NCBI GenBank assembly: GCA_903828535.1
Contig: CAIKMN010000018.1
Coordinates: 1-45,666, forward strand
Length of the DNA stretch: 45,666 nucleotides
Direction of reading: 5' to 3'
From: an uncultured Curvibacter sp.
GTDB taxonomy: Bacteria; Pseudomonadota; Gammaproteobacteria; Burkholderiales; Burkholderiaceae_C
Under the pieces are notes generated by a model. It saw nothing but the letters and a program-made list of their open reading frames with translations. It was not told the DNA's origin and did no database searches. The translations under genes were made by a program, and so were the position numbers. This document shows, piece by piece, positions 1-9,178 of the stretch. How positions within the stretch are numbered: the first letter of the stretch is position 1; each line of letters starts with the position of its first letter.

Positions 1-41
1 TCAGCTAAGGAGTACGTTTTTCAGGGGCAAGGTCAGACCCC

Positions 42-1064
42 ATGACAACCAAACGCCCTTTTCTCAAACTCGCCGCATTGCTCTCCTTGACTTTGACCTT
101 GACCGTGTCGGGTCTGACGGCTCATGCGCAAGCGCCAATTAGCCTGCTCAACGTGTCTTATGACCCGACCCGTGAGCTGTATGTCGAGTTCAACAAGGCT
201 TTTGCCGCCCACTGGAACGCCAAAACCGGCCAAGACGTGAGCTTCAAGCAGTCGCACGGCGGCTCGGGCAAGCAAGCCCGCTCCATCATTGATGGCTTGG
301 ATGCCGACGTGGCCACACTCGCCTTGGCCGGTGACACCGACGCGCTGCACAAAAACGGCAACCTGATTCCCAAAGACTGGCAAAAGCGTTTGCCGCACAA
401 CAGCTCGCCTTACACCTCGACCATCGTGTTGGTGGTGCGTGCGGGCAACCCCAAAGGCATCAAAGACTGGGACGACCTGGTCAAGCCCGGCATCAGCGTG
501 ATCACGCCTAACCCCAAAACATCGGGCGGTGCACGCTGGAACTATTTGGCTGCTTGGGAATTTGCCAAGCGCAAATTCGGCAGTGACGACAAAGCCAAAG
601 ACTTTGTGGCCGCGCTCTACAAAAACGTGCCCGTTCTCGACACGGGTGCCCGGGGCTCGTCCATCACCTTCGCACAGCGCAACCAGGGTGATGTGTTCAT
701 CTCTTGGGAAAACGAAGCCAACTTGCTGGAAAAAGAATTCGGCAACAAGGTGGACGTGGTGTACCCCTCCATCAGCATCCTTGCCGAGCCTGCTGTGACC
801 GTGGTCGACAAAAACGTGGACCGCAAAGGCACACGCGCTGTGGCCCAGGCCTATTTGGAATACCTCTACACCGACGAAGGCCAAGACATCGCGGGCAAAA
901 ACTTTTACCGTCCGATCTCGCCCAAAGCCCAGGCCAAATACGCCAAGCAGTTCCCCAAATTGAACCTGTTCACCATCGACCAAGCCTTTGGGGGCTGGGA
1001 AAAAGCCGACAAAGCTCACTTTGCAGACGGCGGCAGCTTCGATCAGATTTACACCAAGAAGTGA
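42..1064 (+). CDS. sbp: Periplasmic sulfate/thiosulfate-binding protein (first copy)
   Basis: Substrate-binding component of a sulfate/thiosulfate ABC importer, 340 residues, the usual size for the Sbp/CysP family. An N-terminal Sec signal peptide (basic start, hydrophobic stretch to about residue 28, AHAQA cleavage region) is followed by the mature start [14 protein letters not shown]. Family hallmarks are the [18 protein letters not shown] segment, [15 protein letters not shown] and [16 protein letters not shown]. It lies directly upstream of ssuE (32-nt gap) and not next to cysTWA, which has its own binding protein at 9179. The two are clear paralogues with the same motifs. It may deliver sulfate to the CysTWA permease or, by position, belong to the sulfonate regulon. 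The family is certain; exact ligand preference is not. Confidence 0.93.
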   Translation: MTTKRPFLKLAALLSLTLTLTVSGLTAHAQAPISLLNVSYDPTRELYVEFNKAFAAHWNAKTGQDVSFKQSHGGSGKQARSIIDGLDADVATLALAGDTDALHKNGNLIPKDWQKRLPHNSSPYTSTIVLVVRAGNPKGIKDWDDLVKPGISVITPNPKTSGGARWNYLAAWEFAKRKFGSDDKAKDFVAALYKNVPVLDTGARGSSITFAQRNQGDVFISWENEANLLEKEFGNKVDVVYPSISILAEPAVTVVDKNVDRKGTRAVAQAYLEYLYTDEGQDIAGKNFYRPISPKAQAKYAKQFPKLNLFTIDQAFGGWEKADKAHFADGGSFDQIYTKK

Positions 1065-1096
1065 TCCGTCACTGAGTCGCGCAAAAGGAAGCCGCC

Positions 1097-1687
1097 ATGT
1101 CTGTTTTATTGATCGCAGGAAGTCCGTCAGAGCGTTCGCGCACGGCGGCATTGCTGGAGGCCACAGGCCAACGGCTTGAGGATCGGGGCGTGCAAGTCAA
1201 ACGCTTGCGCGTGCGTGACCTCAACCCCCAGGCCTTGCTGCTGGCCGACTTCGGTCACCCCTCGGTGCTGGCTGCGCAAGAGCTGGTGGCGCAAGCCTCG
1301 GTGCTGGTGGTGGCCACACCGGTGTACAAGGCCGCTTACAGCGGCATCTTGAAAGTGTTTTTGGATTTGTTGCCGCAAACCGGACTCAAAGGCAAAACCG
1401 TTTTGCCACTTGCCACCGGTGGCAGCCCGCACCACATGCTGGCGCTGGATTATGCGCTGCGCCCGGTGCTGCAGTCGCTCAGCGCCAAGCACATCTTGCC
1501 GGGCATTTACGCCACCGACTCGCAAGTCGTGGTGCTGCCCGAAGGCGGCTACGAAGTGGCCGACGAAATTGGATTGCGCCTGGACGAAGCCGTCGACACC
1601 TTGGTGGTCGAGAATTTGATCCAGGGTTTGTCAAACGCCGGTCGCTTCAGGTCCGTGCCATTCTCTGAAGTGCGATGTAGCGTCTGA
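1097..1687 (+). CDS. ssuE: NADPH-dependent FMN reductase SsuE
   Basis: Flavin reductase supplying FMNH2 to the two-component alkanesulfonate monooxygenase SsuD. It has the flavodoxin-like fold of the SsuE family: AGSPSERSRT phosphate-binding loop near residue 7, TPVYKAAYSGILKVFLDLLPQ around residue 75, and HHMLALDYALRPVL around residue 115. The Tyr in that last segment corresponds to the pi-helix Tyr characteristic of SsuE. At 196 residues it is of normal length. An AAAAGGAAG ribosome-binding site precedes the ATG. It is the first dedicated ssu gene and is followed by a stem-loop and then ssuA. Confidence 0.93.
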   Translation: MSVLLIAGSPSERSRTAALLEATGQRLEDRGVQVKRLRVRDLNPQALLLADFGHPSVLAAQELVAQASVLVVATPVYKAAYSGILKVFLDLLPQTGLKGKTVLPLATGGSPHHMLALDYALRPVLQSLSAKHILPGIYATDSQVVVLPEGGYEVADEIGLRLDEAVDTLVVENLIQGLSNAGRFRSVPFSEVRCSV

Positions 1688-1695
1688 CTCACCGC

Positions 1696-1715
1696 GAACA
1701 GCGCGTTGGCTGTTC
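1696..1715 (+). promoter_or_regulatory. Stem-loop between ssuE and ssuA
   Basis: Perfect 7-bp inverted repeat GAACAGC/GCTGTTC with a 6-nt loop, followed by CTCCTTTTATT. It sits 8 nt after the ssuE stop codon. The U-run is short and interrupted, so a weak terminator or an mRNA processing/stabilising hairpin that sets ssuE versus ssuA levels are both possible. Confidence 0.4.
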
Positions 1716-1800
1716 CTCCTTTTATTACCCCCCATTTTTTTGATTCCGCATCAGCGGTCAGGGCGAAGCCTTGCCGTTTGTAACTTGAAAGAACTTGATC

Positions 1801-2775
1801 ATGACCACAACTCAACAAACTTCTCGCCGCCATTTTCTGGAAACCGCTTTGACCACGGCCAGCGGCCTCACCTTGGCGGGCGCTACGGGCTTTGCCTTGG
1901 CCCAAAAGGCTCCGCGCATTTTGCGTATTGGCCATCAAAAAGGTTGGTTGTCCATCCTCAAAGGGCGCGGCACTTTGGAAAAGCGCTTGACCCCTTTGGG
2001 CGTGAACATCAGCTGGACCGAGTTCAACGCCGGCCCGGTGCAGCTTGAAGCGCTGAATGTCGGCTCGATCGACTTTGGCGATGTGGGTGAAGCCCCGCCG
2101 ATTTTTGCGCAAGCCGCCGGCGCGCCGCTGGTCTACGCCGGCGCCACCGTGCCGCGCCCCCGGCTGGAAGCCGTGATCGTGCCCAAAGGCTCGCCGATCC
2201 AAACAGTGGCCGATTTGAAAGGCAAAAAAATCGCCTACAACAAAGGCTCGAACGTGCAGTACTTCTTGGTCAAGCTGCTGCAAAAGCACGGCCTGCAATA
2301 CAGCGACGTGCAGTCCATCTTCTTGCCGCCAGCGGACGCACGTGCCGCATTTGAAAAGGGCGCTATCGACGCTTGGATCATTTGGGACCCCTTCTTGGCC
2401 GCTGCACAAAAAACGCTGGAAGCGCGCTTGCTGGTCGATGCGTCAGGGATCGCCAACAACCGGGGCTATTACTTCACCTCGCGCGACTACGCCACGCGCA
2501 ACCCCGATGTGCTGAAGATCGCCATTGAAGAGATCAATGCCGTCGACAACTGGGCGGGCAAAAACAAACAGGCGGCAGCGGCTGAACTCTCGGCGGTCTT
2601 GGGTTTGGATAAATCGATCACCGAGTTGTACCTGAGCCGTTCAGCCTTTGGCACCGCCGTGGTGAACCGCGACATTCTGGCCGAGCAGCAGTCAATTGCC
2701 GACACGTTTTTTGAACTCAAGCTGATCCCGAAAAAAATCAATCTGCTGCACGCCGCACCGGTTGATTTGAAGTAA
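1801..2775 (+). CDS. ssuA: Aliphatic sulfonate ABC transporter, periplasmic binding protein SsuA
   Basis: Binding protein for aliphatic sulfonates, feeding the SsuBC importer. The start is placed at the ATG 6 bases inside the longest frame, giving MTTTQQTSRRHFLE; the SRRHFLE motif and following hydrophobic run look like a twin-arginine (Tat) signal, common for SsuA. The mature protein starts about RILRIGHQKGWLSILK. SsuA hallmarks are ISWTEFNAGPVQLEALNVGSIDFGDVGE, LKGKKIAYNKGSN and PPADARAAFEKGAIDAWIIWDPF. At 324 residues it is full length. A second paralogue follows after 31 nt. Confidence 0.93.
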   Translation: MTTTQQTSRRHFLETALTTASGLTLAGATGFALAQKAPRILRIGHQKGWLSILKGRGTLEKRLTPLGVNISWTEFNAGPVQLEALNVGSIDFGDVGEAPPIFAQAAGAPLVYAGATVPRPRLEAVIVPKGSPIQTVADLKGKKIAYNKGSNVQYFLVKLLQKHGLQYSDVQSIFLPPADARAAFEKGAIDAWIIWDPFLAAAQKTLEARLLVDASGIANNRGYYFTSRDYATRNPDVLKIAIEEINAVDNWAGKNKQAAAAELSAVLGLDKSITELYLSRSAFGTAVVNRDILAEQQSIADTFFELKLIPKKINLLHAAPVDLK

Positions 2776-2806
2776 TCGCTGCACGCCATTGGACTGAAGT
2801 ATCGCC

Positions 2807-3835
2807 ATGCACAACCCATCATCTCAATCAAACAACCGTCGCCAGTGGCTGAGTTTGCTCGCGACATCGGCCGCCGCCTGGGGCTTGACCGGGCCACTGG
2901 CCCTGCACAGCGCCTGGGCGCAGACTCCTGCCACCATCCAACCGCTGGCGCAATTGCGCATTGGCTACCAAAAGTCGGCGGTGAACCTGGTCATCTTGAA
3001 GCAGCAGGGCGTGTTGGAAAAACGCTTTGCGCAAACCAAGGTGAGTTGGATCGAATTTCCGGCGGGCCCGCAGTTGCTGGAGGCGCTGTCGGTCGGCAGC
3101 TTGGAATTCGGCCTGACGGGTGACTCGCCGCCGGTGTTTGCCCAAGCTGCAGGTAAAGACCTGTGGTATGTAGGCGCCGAGCCATCCAAGCCAGAGAGCT
3201 CGGCGATCTTGGTCTTGGCCGATTCGCCGATTCGCACCCTCGCCGATTTGAAAGGCCGCAAGGTTGCTTTGCAAAAAGGCTCCAGCTCGCATTACCTGTT
3301 GGTGCGCGCCTTGGACAAAGCGAACCTGAAGTGGACCGACATCCAGCCGATCTACCTGGCCCCCGCCGATGCACGCGCCGCCTTTGAAAGCAAGAGCGTC
3401 GATGCTTGGGTGATTTGGGACCCGTTTTATGCCGCTACCGAACTGGCCATCAAACCCCGCGTGATTGCCAATGGCAAAGGGTTGTCGGGCAACAGCTCGT
3501 TTTACCTGGCCTCACGCCCCTTGGTCAGCCAGCACCCTGACGTGCTCAACATCTTGTTTGATGAACTGAGCCGCGCCGATCGTTTTGTGCACGAGCACCG
3601 CGCGCAGGCCATCAAGCTGATCGCGGACTTCAGCGGGCTCGATGCCGGCGTGGTCAGCCTGTTTTTGCAGCGCCGCCCGCGTTCGCCGGTGGGCTTGCTG
3701 GGCGCCGAAGCTGTGCTGGACCAACAACTGGTGGCCGACGCCTTTGCCAAATTGGCTTTGATTCCTAAACCCATCCGTGTGTCTGAAATTGTCTGGCAAG
3801 GCCCAGGCTTGACGCGCAGCGTATTGAAACCTTAA
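2807..3835 (+). CDS. Second SsuA-like sulfonate-binding protein
   Basis: Paralogue of the preceding SsuA, 342 residues. The leader contains NRRQWLSLLATSAAAWGL, a Tat-like signal ending at SAWAQ. Conserved segments match the neighbour: LRIGYQKSAVNLVILKQQGVLEKRF, WIEFPAGPQLLEALSVGSLEFGLTGDSPP, LKGRKVALQKGSSSHYLLVRAL and APADARAAFESKSVDAWVIWDPFY. Having two divergent SsuA genes for one SsuBC pair suggests extended substrate range, for example taurine, alkanesulfonates or aryl-sulfonates; which binds what cannot be read from sequence. It lies 13 nt upstream of ssuD in the same presumed operon. Confidence 0.9.
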   Translation: MHNPSSQSNNRRQWLSLLATSAAAWGLTGPLALHSAWAQTPATIQPLAQLRIGYQKSAVNLVILKQQGVLEKRFAQTKVSWIEFPAGPQLLEALSVGSLEFGLTGDSPPVFAQAAGKDLWYVGAEPSKPESSAILVLADSPIRTLADLKGRKVALQKGSSSHYLLVRALDKANLKWTDIQPIYLAPADARAAFESKSVDAWVIWDPFYAATELAIKPRVIANGKGLSGNSSFYLASRPLVSQHPDVLNILFDELSRADRFVHEHRAQAIKLIADFSGLDAGVVSLFLQRRPRSPVGLLGAEAVLDQQLVADAFAKLALIPKPIRVSEIVWQGPGLTRSVLKP

Positions 3836-3848
3836 CAAGTGAGTTGAC

Positions 3849-4985
3849 ATGGATATTTTTTGGTTTATTCCTTTGCATGGCGATGGTCGCTATTTGGGCT
3901 CGCAGCAAGGTGCGCGCGCGGTCGATCACCATTACATGAAGCAAATCGCGCAAGCCGCAGACGCGCTGGGTTACGGCGGTGTGCTGCTGCCCACCGGTCG
4001 CTCTTGCGAAGACCCTTGGATTGCGGCGGCCAGTTTGATTGCGGTAACCGAGCGCCTGAAGTTCTTGGTGGCCCTGCGCCCCAGCACCATCTCGCCCACC
4101 GTGGCGGCCAGACAAGCCGCCACCTTTGACCGACTCAGCGGCGGGCGATTGTTGGTCAATGTGGTGGCCGGTGGCGACGCGGGTGACCTGGAAGCTGATG
4201 GCAGTTTTTTGAGCCATGACGAGCGCTATGAACATGCGCGTGAATTTCTGCACGTCTGGACGCGCTTGCTCAAAGGGGAAGAAGTCACCTACGAAGGCAA
4301 ACACATTCAGGTCAAGGGCGCTAAGCAGTTGTTTGCACCGGTGCAAAAGCCGTACCCGCCGCTGTACTTTGGCGGCTCGTCAGACCCCGCGCATGATCTG
4401 GCAGCCGAACAGGTGGAGTTGTATTTGACCTGGGGCGAGCCGCCAGCCGAGGTAGAGAAGAAGTTCAACGACGTGCGCCGCCGTGCAGAAAAACTGGGCC
4501 GCAAAGTGAAATTTGGCGTGCGCTTGCACGTCATTCCGCGCGAGACCAACGACGAAGCCTGGGCTGCTGCAGAGCGCTTGATTGCGCATCTGGACGACGA
4601 CACCATCGCCAAGGCGCAAGCCAATATGGCGGGCATGGACTCCGAGGGGCAAAAGCGTATGCGCGCACTGCACGGCGGCAACCGCGCCAAGTTAGAGATC
4701 AGCCCCAACCTGTGGGCCGGCGTGGGCCTGGTGCGCGGCGGTGCAGGCACCGCCTTGGTGGGCGATGGCGAAACCATCGCTCGCCGTTTAAAGGAATACC
4801 AAGACATTGGCGCCGAGACCTTTGTGCTGTCGGGTTACCCGCATTTGGAAGAAGCGTATCGCTTTGCCGAGTTGGTGTTTCCGCATGTTGGCATCCAAGC
4901 ACCCGGCCAAAGCAAAGTCGCACCCCAAGGTGAAACCATGGGCAATGCCTATGTGCCCCCGGTGGCCAAAGTGTCGCAAAGCTGA
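3849..4985 (+). CDS. ssuD: FMNH2-dependent alkanesulfonate monooxygenase SsuD
   Basis: Cytoplasmic bacterial-luciferase-like monooxygenase that oxidises alkanesulfonates to aldehyde plus sulfite using FMNH2 from SsuE. At 378 residues it is the typical length. It begins [23 protein letters not shown] and contains [85 protein letters not shown] and [21 protein letters not shown]. These are diagnostic of SsuD rather than other luciferase-like monooxygenases. It is spaced 8 nt from ssuC. Confidence 0.96.
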   Translation: MDIFWFIPLHGDGRYLGSQQGARAVDHHYMKQIAQAADALGYGGVLLPTGRSCEDPWIAAASLIAVTERLKFLVALRPSTISPTVAARQAATFDRLSGGRLLVNVVAGGDAGDLEADGSFLSHDERYEHAREFLHVWTRLLKGEEVTYEGKHIQVKGAKQLFAPVQKPYPPLYFGGSSDPAHDLAAEQVELYLTWGEPPAEVEKKFNDVRRRAEKLGRKVKFGVRLHVIPRETNDEAWAAAERLIAHLDDDTIAKAQANMAGMDSEGQKRMRALHGGNRAKLEISPNLWAGVGLVRGGAGTALVGDGETIARRLKEYQDIGAETFVLSGYPHLEEAYRFAELVFPHVGIQAPGQSKVAPQGETMGNAYVPPVAKVSQS

Positions 4986-4993
4986 GGCACGCC

Positions 4994-5938
4994 ATGAGCA
5001 CCTTACTCACCCCTGCGCACGCCTTTGCCGACAAGGCGGACTTGTTTGTGGAAACCTCCGCACCGGCATCCAAGGCAGACTTTGACAACGTGGACCTCAC
5101 AGCCTTGAATACCGAATACCCCTGGGCTTTCAGCATCGACGCTTCGCCTTTTGACTGGCGCCCGTTGTTGGGCTTTGTTGCTGGCGTCGGCCAGCGCTTG
5201 CTGCCTTGGGTGGTGCCGGTGCTGTTGCTGACTTTGTGGCAACTGTCGTCGTCACTGGGATGGTTGTCGGTACGGGTTCTGCCCGCACCATCAAGCGTGC
5301 TGGACGCGGCTTGGGGCCTGGCCGAGACCGGCGAGTTGGGCAAGCATGTGCGCGTCAGTGCAGGTCGCGCCTTGCTCGGATTGGCCGTGGGCGGCAGCCT
5401 GGGGCTGGTGCTGGGCTTGCTCACGGGCTCGGTGCGCTGGCTGGAGACATTGCTCGACTCGACCATTCAGATGATCCGCAACATTCCCGCGCTGGCACTG
5501 ATCCCCTTGGTCATCTTGTGGTTCGGCATTGAAGAAAGTGCCAAGCTGTTTTTGATTTCGGTGGCAGTGTTCTTTCCGATCTACATCAACACCTTTCACG
5601 GCATACGCAACGTGGATCCGGGCTTGATTGAAATGGGCCGCACTTATGGTCTGACGCGCTGGGGCTTGTACCGTCAGATTATTTTGCCCGGTGCCACCTC
5701 TTCCATCTTAGTGGGTCTGCGGTTTTCGCTGGGTTTGATGTGGGTGATTTTGATTGTGGCCGAAACCATCTCGGCCCAAGCCGGCATAGGTTACCTGACC
5801 ATGAATGCTCGGGAATTTTTACAGACCGATGTGGTGTTGGTGGGCATCTTGCTCTACGCCATTTTGGGCAAATTGGCCGACTTGTTTGCCAAGGGCCTAG
5901 AGAAGTACTGGCTGCGTTGGCACCCAGGCTACCAGTGA
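4994..5938 (+). CDS. ssuC: Sulfonate ABC transporter permease SsuC
   Basis: Integral inner-membrane permease of the sulfonate importer. It has 314 residues, of which the first 60 or so are a hydrophilic extension that is longer than in enterobacterial SsuC. The binding-protein-dependent transport domain follows, with about six membrane segments. The EAA loop that contacts SsuB is visible as [36 protein letters not shown]. The NTADNPA-type region [19 protein letters not shown] is also typical of nitrate/sulfonate/taurine permeases. It sits between ssuD and ssuB. Confidence 0.93.
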   Translation: MSTLLTPAHAFADKADLFVETSAPASKADFDNVDLTALNTEYPWAFSIDASPFDWRPLLGFVAGVGQRLLPWVVPVLLLTLWQLSSSLGWLSVRVLPAPSSVLDAAWGLAETGELGKHVRVSAGRALLGLAVGGSLGLVLGLLTGSVRWLETLLDSTIQMIRNIPALALIPLVILWFGIEESAKLFLISVAVFFPIYINTFHGIRNVDPGLIEMGRTYGLTRWGLYRQIILPGATSSILVGLRFSLGLMWVILIVAETISAQAGIGYLTMNAREFLQTDVVLVGILLYAILGKLADLFAKGLEKYWLRWHPGYQ

Positions 5939-5954
5939 ATACAGGACATACAAG

Positions 5955-6803
5955 ATGAGTACGAACCACACTGAACTGAGCCAAGCCGCACAACAGGCCG
6001 CAAGCCAAACCAAAGGCGTGCGCGTGCAGGCCCAAGGCTTGGGTAAAGCCTACGGCACACGCAACGTGCTGCAAGGCACCGAGTTGGTGATTGAGCCGGG
6101 CGAATTTGTCGCCATCGTCGGGCGCAGTGGCTGCGGCAAAAGCACCTTGTTACGTCTGGTGGCGGGCCTGGAGCCGGCTACGCAAGGGCAACTGCTGCTG
6201 GACGGCAAAGTCGTCAAAGGCCTGAGCGACAACGCCCGCATTATGTTCCAAGAGGCGCGCTTGTTGCCTTGGCGTCGTGTGCTGGACAACGTGGCATTGG
6301 GCTTGCCCGAGTCTGGCAAGGCCGCAGCCGCCAAGGTGCTGGAGCAGGTCGGTCTGGGTGACCGACTCCAAGAATGGCCGGCCCGTTTGTCGGGCGGCCA
6401 ACGCCAACGCGTGGCCCTGGCCCGCGCCCTGGTGCACAAGCCCCAACTGCTGCTTCTCGACGAACCGCTGGGAGCGCTGGATGCGCTGACCCGCATCGAA
6501 ATGCACGAGCTGATTGAAAACCTTTGGCTGGCCAACGGTTTTACCGCCTTGCTGGTCACGCACGACGTGCAAGAAGCCGTGGCCCTGGCCGACCGGGTGA
6601 TCCTGATCGAAGACGGCGTGATTGCGCTGGACGAGCGCATCCCCCTGGCGCGACCCCGCTCACGCGGCGATGCCGGCTTTGCGGCGATTGAGAAACGCAT
6701 TCTGGACCGCGTGCTGCAACGCCAAGACACACAAACCAGCGTCGACACCTCGTGGATCACCACCACGACCACCCCACTCAACGGACTGCGCTGGGCCATA
6801 TAG
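5955..6803 (+). CDS. ssuB: Sulfonate ABC transporter ATP-binding protein SsuB
   Basis: Cytoplasmic ATPase energising SsuC. Walker [10 protein letters not shown] is at about residue 55, the Q-loop in [17 protein letters not shown], the ABC signature [15 protein letters not shown] at about 145, Walker [17 protein letters not shown] at about 165, and the H-loop in [10 protein letters not shown]. The first 25 residues ([15 protein letters not shown]) are an unconserved extension. At 282 residues it is slightly longer than the E. coli protein because of that and a C-terminal tail. An AGGA site precedes the ATG; ssuF follows after 29 nt. Confidence 0.95.
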   Translation: MSTNHTELSQAAQQAASQTKGVRVQAQGLGKAYGTRNVLQGTELVIEPGEFVAIVGRSGCGKSTLLRLVAGLEPATQGQLLLDGKVVKGLSDNARIMFQEARLLPWRRVLDNVALGLPESGKAAAAKVLEQVGLGDRLQEWPARLSGGQRQRVALARALVHKPQLLLLDEPLGALDALTRIEMHELIENLWLANGFTALLVTHDVQEAVALADRVILIEDGVIALDERIPLARPRSRGDAGFAAIEKRILDRVLQRQDTQTSVDTSWITTTTTPLNGLRWAI

Positions 6804-6832
6804 TTATTTAACGGACTTTCAAGGAGAATCCC

Positions 6833-7048
6833 ATGTCCATTCAAGCCATCAATGTTCGCAACCAATTCAAAGGAAAGATCAAAGAGATCATCCGCGGTGA
6901 CGTCGTCTCTGAGATCGATGTCGAAACCCCTTGGGGCATCGTCACCTCAGTCATCACCACCCGCTCGGTGGACGACCTGGCACTCAAGGTCGGCTCCGAA
7001 GTGGTCGCTTTGGTCAAGTCGACCGAAGTGTCTATTGCCAAGCTGTAA
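6833..7048 (+). CDS. ssuF: SsuF-type molybdopterin/TOBE-domain protein
   Basis: Small 71-residue protein of the Mop/TOBE family (MSIQAINVRNQFKGKIKEII at the start, GSEVVALVKSTEVSIAKL at the end). In Pseudomonas putida the ssu operon has the order ssuEADCBF, and ssuF encodes a protein of this kind needed for sulfonate and sulfate-ester use. The order here (E, A, A', D, C, B, then this gene) supports the name. Mop proteins bind molybdate or a related oxyanion as oligomers; what it binds in this context is unknown. It has a strong AAGGAG ribosome-binding site 8 nt before the ATG, suggesting high expression. Confidence 0.85.
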   Translation: MSIQAINVRNQFKGKIKEIIRGDVVSEIDVETPWGIVTSVITTRSVDDLALKVGSEVVALVKSTEVSIAKL

Positions 7049-7104
7049 AGACCCCCGAAATCAGTCTTAACGCCTGAACTTTCAGGCCCCCAGTGAAAGA
7101 AAAT

Positions 7105-8469
7105 ATGACTCAGCAACAAAAACGGCAACTGCATCTGGGGGCCTTCTTTTTCGGCGTCGGGCACCACTTGGCGGCCTGGCGCCACCCCGATGTGGACCCC
7201 ACCGCCTCCACCACCCTGCGCACCCTGCAAGACTGGGCGCGCCAAGCTGAAGCCGCGAAATTTGACGCAATTTTTTTTGCCGACAACGTCGGTATGAGCG
7301 ACGGCTCGGCCGACGTCATCAGCCGCAACGCCTTGCCTTACCCCTTTGACCCTTTGTTGTTGCTCACCGCCTTGTCCGGCGTGACCGAGCGCATCGGCCT
7401 GGTGGCCACCGTGTCCACCACCTACTTGCCGCCGTACCACCTGGCGCGCAAGTTCGCCACGCTGGACCACTTGAGCGAGGGGCGCAGCGGCTGGAATCTG
7501 GTCACCTCGGGCAGCGAGTTTGAAGCTAAAGCGTTTGGCTTGCCGCATCAGCTTGAGCATGCTGAGCGCTACAAAATTGCCCACGAATACGTGAAGATCA
7601 CGAAAGGCCTGTGGGACAGTTGGGAAGACGACGCCTTCATCCACGATAAGGCCCACAACCGATTTTTTGAGACCGACAAGCTCCACCGCGTGGCACACCA
7701 GGGCAGCAAGTTCAGCGTGCAAGGCTCTTTGCAAGCGCCACGCGCCCCGCAAGGCTACCCGGTACTGATACAAGCCGGTTCGTCCAATGACGGCCAAGAC
7801 CTGGCCGCTGCGACTGCTGAAGTGGTGTTCACCGCCCAGCAAACGGTGGAAGACGCCCGTGCGTTCTACACCTCACTCAAGTCGCGCCTGCCCGCCTATG
7901 GCCGCACAGCCGACGACCTCAAAATCATGCCCGGCATCTCGCCCTTTGTGGCCCGCAGCCAGCAAGAGGCGCAAGAGAAGTTCGAGCAACTGCAAAGCCT
8001 GATCGACCCGGTGCTGGGTCTGGGCCTGCTGTCGGCATTCTTGGGCAATGTCGATCTGTCGGGCTACAACATCAACGATGCTTTCCCGCAAGACCTGCCC
8101 GTGACCGAGGGCTGGAAGAGCCGCCAAGAACTTTTTGCCAAGTTGGCAGCCCGCGAGAACTTGTCGATTCGCCAGCTGTACGAACGCGTGGCCAGCGCCC
8201 GCGGTCACTGGACGCTGGTGGGCACCCCCGAGCACATCGCCGACCAACTGGAGCAATGGTTCAAGACCGGGGCGGCCGATGGTTTCAATGTGCTCGCGCC
8301 CACCTTGCCGCATGGCCTGAAAGACTTTGCCGAGCTGGTGATTCCTGAGCTGCAGCGGCGCGGTCTGTTCCGCACCGAATACACAGGCCGCACACTGCGC
8401 GAGCACCTGGGCCTGCGCCGCCCGGCGCATCCCATTCGAAATGACAGTCCATCAAGCAATGGGGCCTGA
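7105..8469 (+). CDS. FMNH2-dependent monooxygenase, NtaA/SnaA/DszA family
   Basis: Flavin-dependent luciferase-like monooxygenase of about 454 residues, the usual size of the NtaA/SnaA/SoxA(DszA) group. Characteristic parts are LHLGAFFFGVGHHLAAWRHPD near the start, FDAIFFADNVG, IGLVATVSTTYLPPYHLARKFATLDHLSEGRSGWNLVTS, VLIQAGSSNDGQDLAAATAEVVFTAQQ and, near the end, GTPEHIADQLEQWFKTGAADGFNVLAPTLPHGLKDFAELVIPELQRRGLFR. Being encoded just after ssuF, it probably uses FMNH2 from SsuE to cleave another organosulfur compound (sulfone, thioether or aryl sulfonate). The substrate is inferred only from the neighbourhood. The ATG at 7105 is preferred over an upstream GTG at 7093. Confidence 0.88.
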   Translation: MTQQQKRQLHLGAFFFGVGHHLAAWRHPDVDPTASTTLRTLQDWARQAEAAKFDAIFFADNVGMSDGSADVISRNALPYPFDPLLLLTALSGVTERIGLVATVSTTYLPPYHLARKFATLDHLSEGRSGWNLVTSGSEFEAKAFGLPHQLEHAERYKIAHEYVKITKGLWDSWEDDAFIHDKAHNRFFETDKLHRVAHQGSKFSVQGSLQAPRAPQGYPVLIQAGSSNDGQDLAAATAEVVFTAQQTVEDARAFYTSLKSRLPAYGRTADDLKIMPGISPFVARSQQEAQEKFEQLQSLIDPVLGLGLLSAFLGNVDLSGYNINDAFPQDLPVTEGWKSRQELFAKLAARENLSIRQLYERVASARGHWTLVGTPEHIADQLEQWFKTGAADGFNVLAPTLPHGLKDFAELVIPELQRRGLFRTEYTGRTLREHLGLRRPAHPIRNDSPSSNGA

Positions 8470-8567
8470 CGACAACTACTAATTTGTTGCGTGACTTGTG
8501 ATCAAAGTTGCCCATATATGTTTAACGACATAAACAAACAACAAATGATTCGTTTGCGAATTTTCTT
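8470..8567 (+). promoter_or_regulatory. Promoter-like AT-rich gap before the hydrolase-sbp-cysTWA genes
   Basis: This gap of about 98 nt is the largest inside the sulfur region and is clearly AT-richer than its flanks. It holds an interrupted inverted repeat GTTTA-ACGACA-TAAAC (8519-8534) and A/T runs (AAACAAACAACAAATGATTCG). The position suits the promoter of the second transcription unit, where a LysR-type sulfur regulator (CysB/Cbl type) would be expected from other bacteria. No regulator site was identified with certainty. Confidence 0.4.
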
Positions 8568-9143
8568 ATGCAACACACAATCGAGGCCATGTCTTCTCAA
8601 ACAACCCTTGTCATCGTGCCCGGCTGGCGCGATTCTGGCCCTGGCCACTGGCAAAGCCTGTGGGCTGAGTCTTTGCCGGGTGCGGTGCGAGTGGTTCAGG
8701 ACGACTGGGTTTCGCCGGTGAAAACGGCTTGGGTGGCGGCGATAGGCCGAACGATTTTGGCGCAGCCCGGCCAAGTGGTGATTGCCGCGCACAGCCTGGG
8801 CTGCATTGCCACCACGCACCTGCCCAGCGAGGTGGTCAAGCGCATTCAAGGCGCGTTGTTGGTGGCACCGGCCGACCCTGAGCGGCGCAGTGTGCTGTCT
8901 GACTTTGCGCCTGTGCCCTACCAGCCCTTGCCTTACCGCAGCATTGTGGTGGCCAGCAACAACGATCCGTTTTGCCCGATCCGTACCGCCGGTGCCTACG
9001 CGCGTTCTTGGCGCAGTGAGCTGGTGCGCTTGCAAAACGCCGGGCATATCAACATCGATTCGGGCTTTGGCCCATGGCCTTTGGGCCTTGCTTTGCTGCA
9101 GTCTCTCACGGGTGCGTTGGCCTGGACCGGTCACTCGCCTTGA
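8568..9143 (+). CDS. RBBP9/YdeN-family serine hydrolase
   Basis: Small alpha/beta hydrolase of 191 residues (184 if the second ATG at 8589 is used, which begins at the conserved part SSQTTLVIVPGWRDSGPGHWQSLW). The catalytic triad is visible: Ser in IAAHSLGC (around residue 77), Asp in ASNNDPFCP (around 142), His in NAGHINIDSGFGPWPLG (around 168). The RBBP9/YdeN family is cytoplasmic with poorly known substrates. Its position between the DszA-like monooxygenase and the sulfate importer suggests a role in organosulfur or ester processing, an inference from context only. Confidence 0.85.
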   Translation: MQHTIEAMSSQTTLVIVPGWRDSGPGHWQSLWAESLPGAVRVVQDDWVSPVKTAWVAAIGRTILAQPGQVVIAAHSLGCIATTHLPSEVVKRIQGALLVAPADPERRSVLSDFAPVPYQPLPYRSIVVASNNDPFCPIRTAGAYARSWRSELVRLQNAGHINIDSGFGPWPLGLALLQSLTGALAWTGHSP

Positions 9144-9178
9144 ACTTCTACGCCCTCACTGTCTGTATTGGAAACTGT

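Noticed and set aside
9074-9178. Upstream extension of the second sulfate-binding protein
   Set aside because: The extension overlaps the hydrolase and lacks a signal peptide; the ATG at 9179 gives a proper one.
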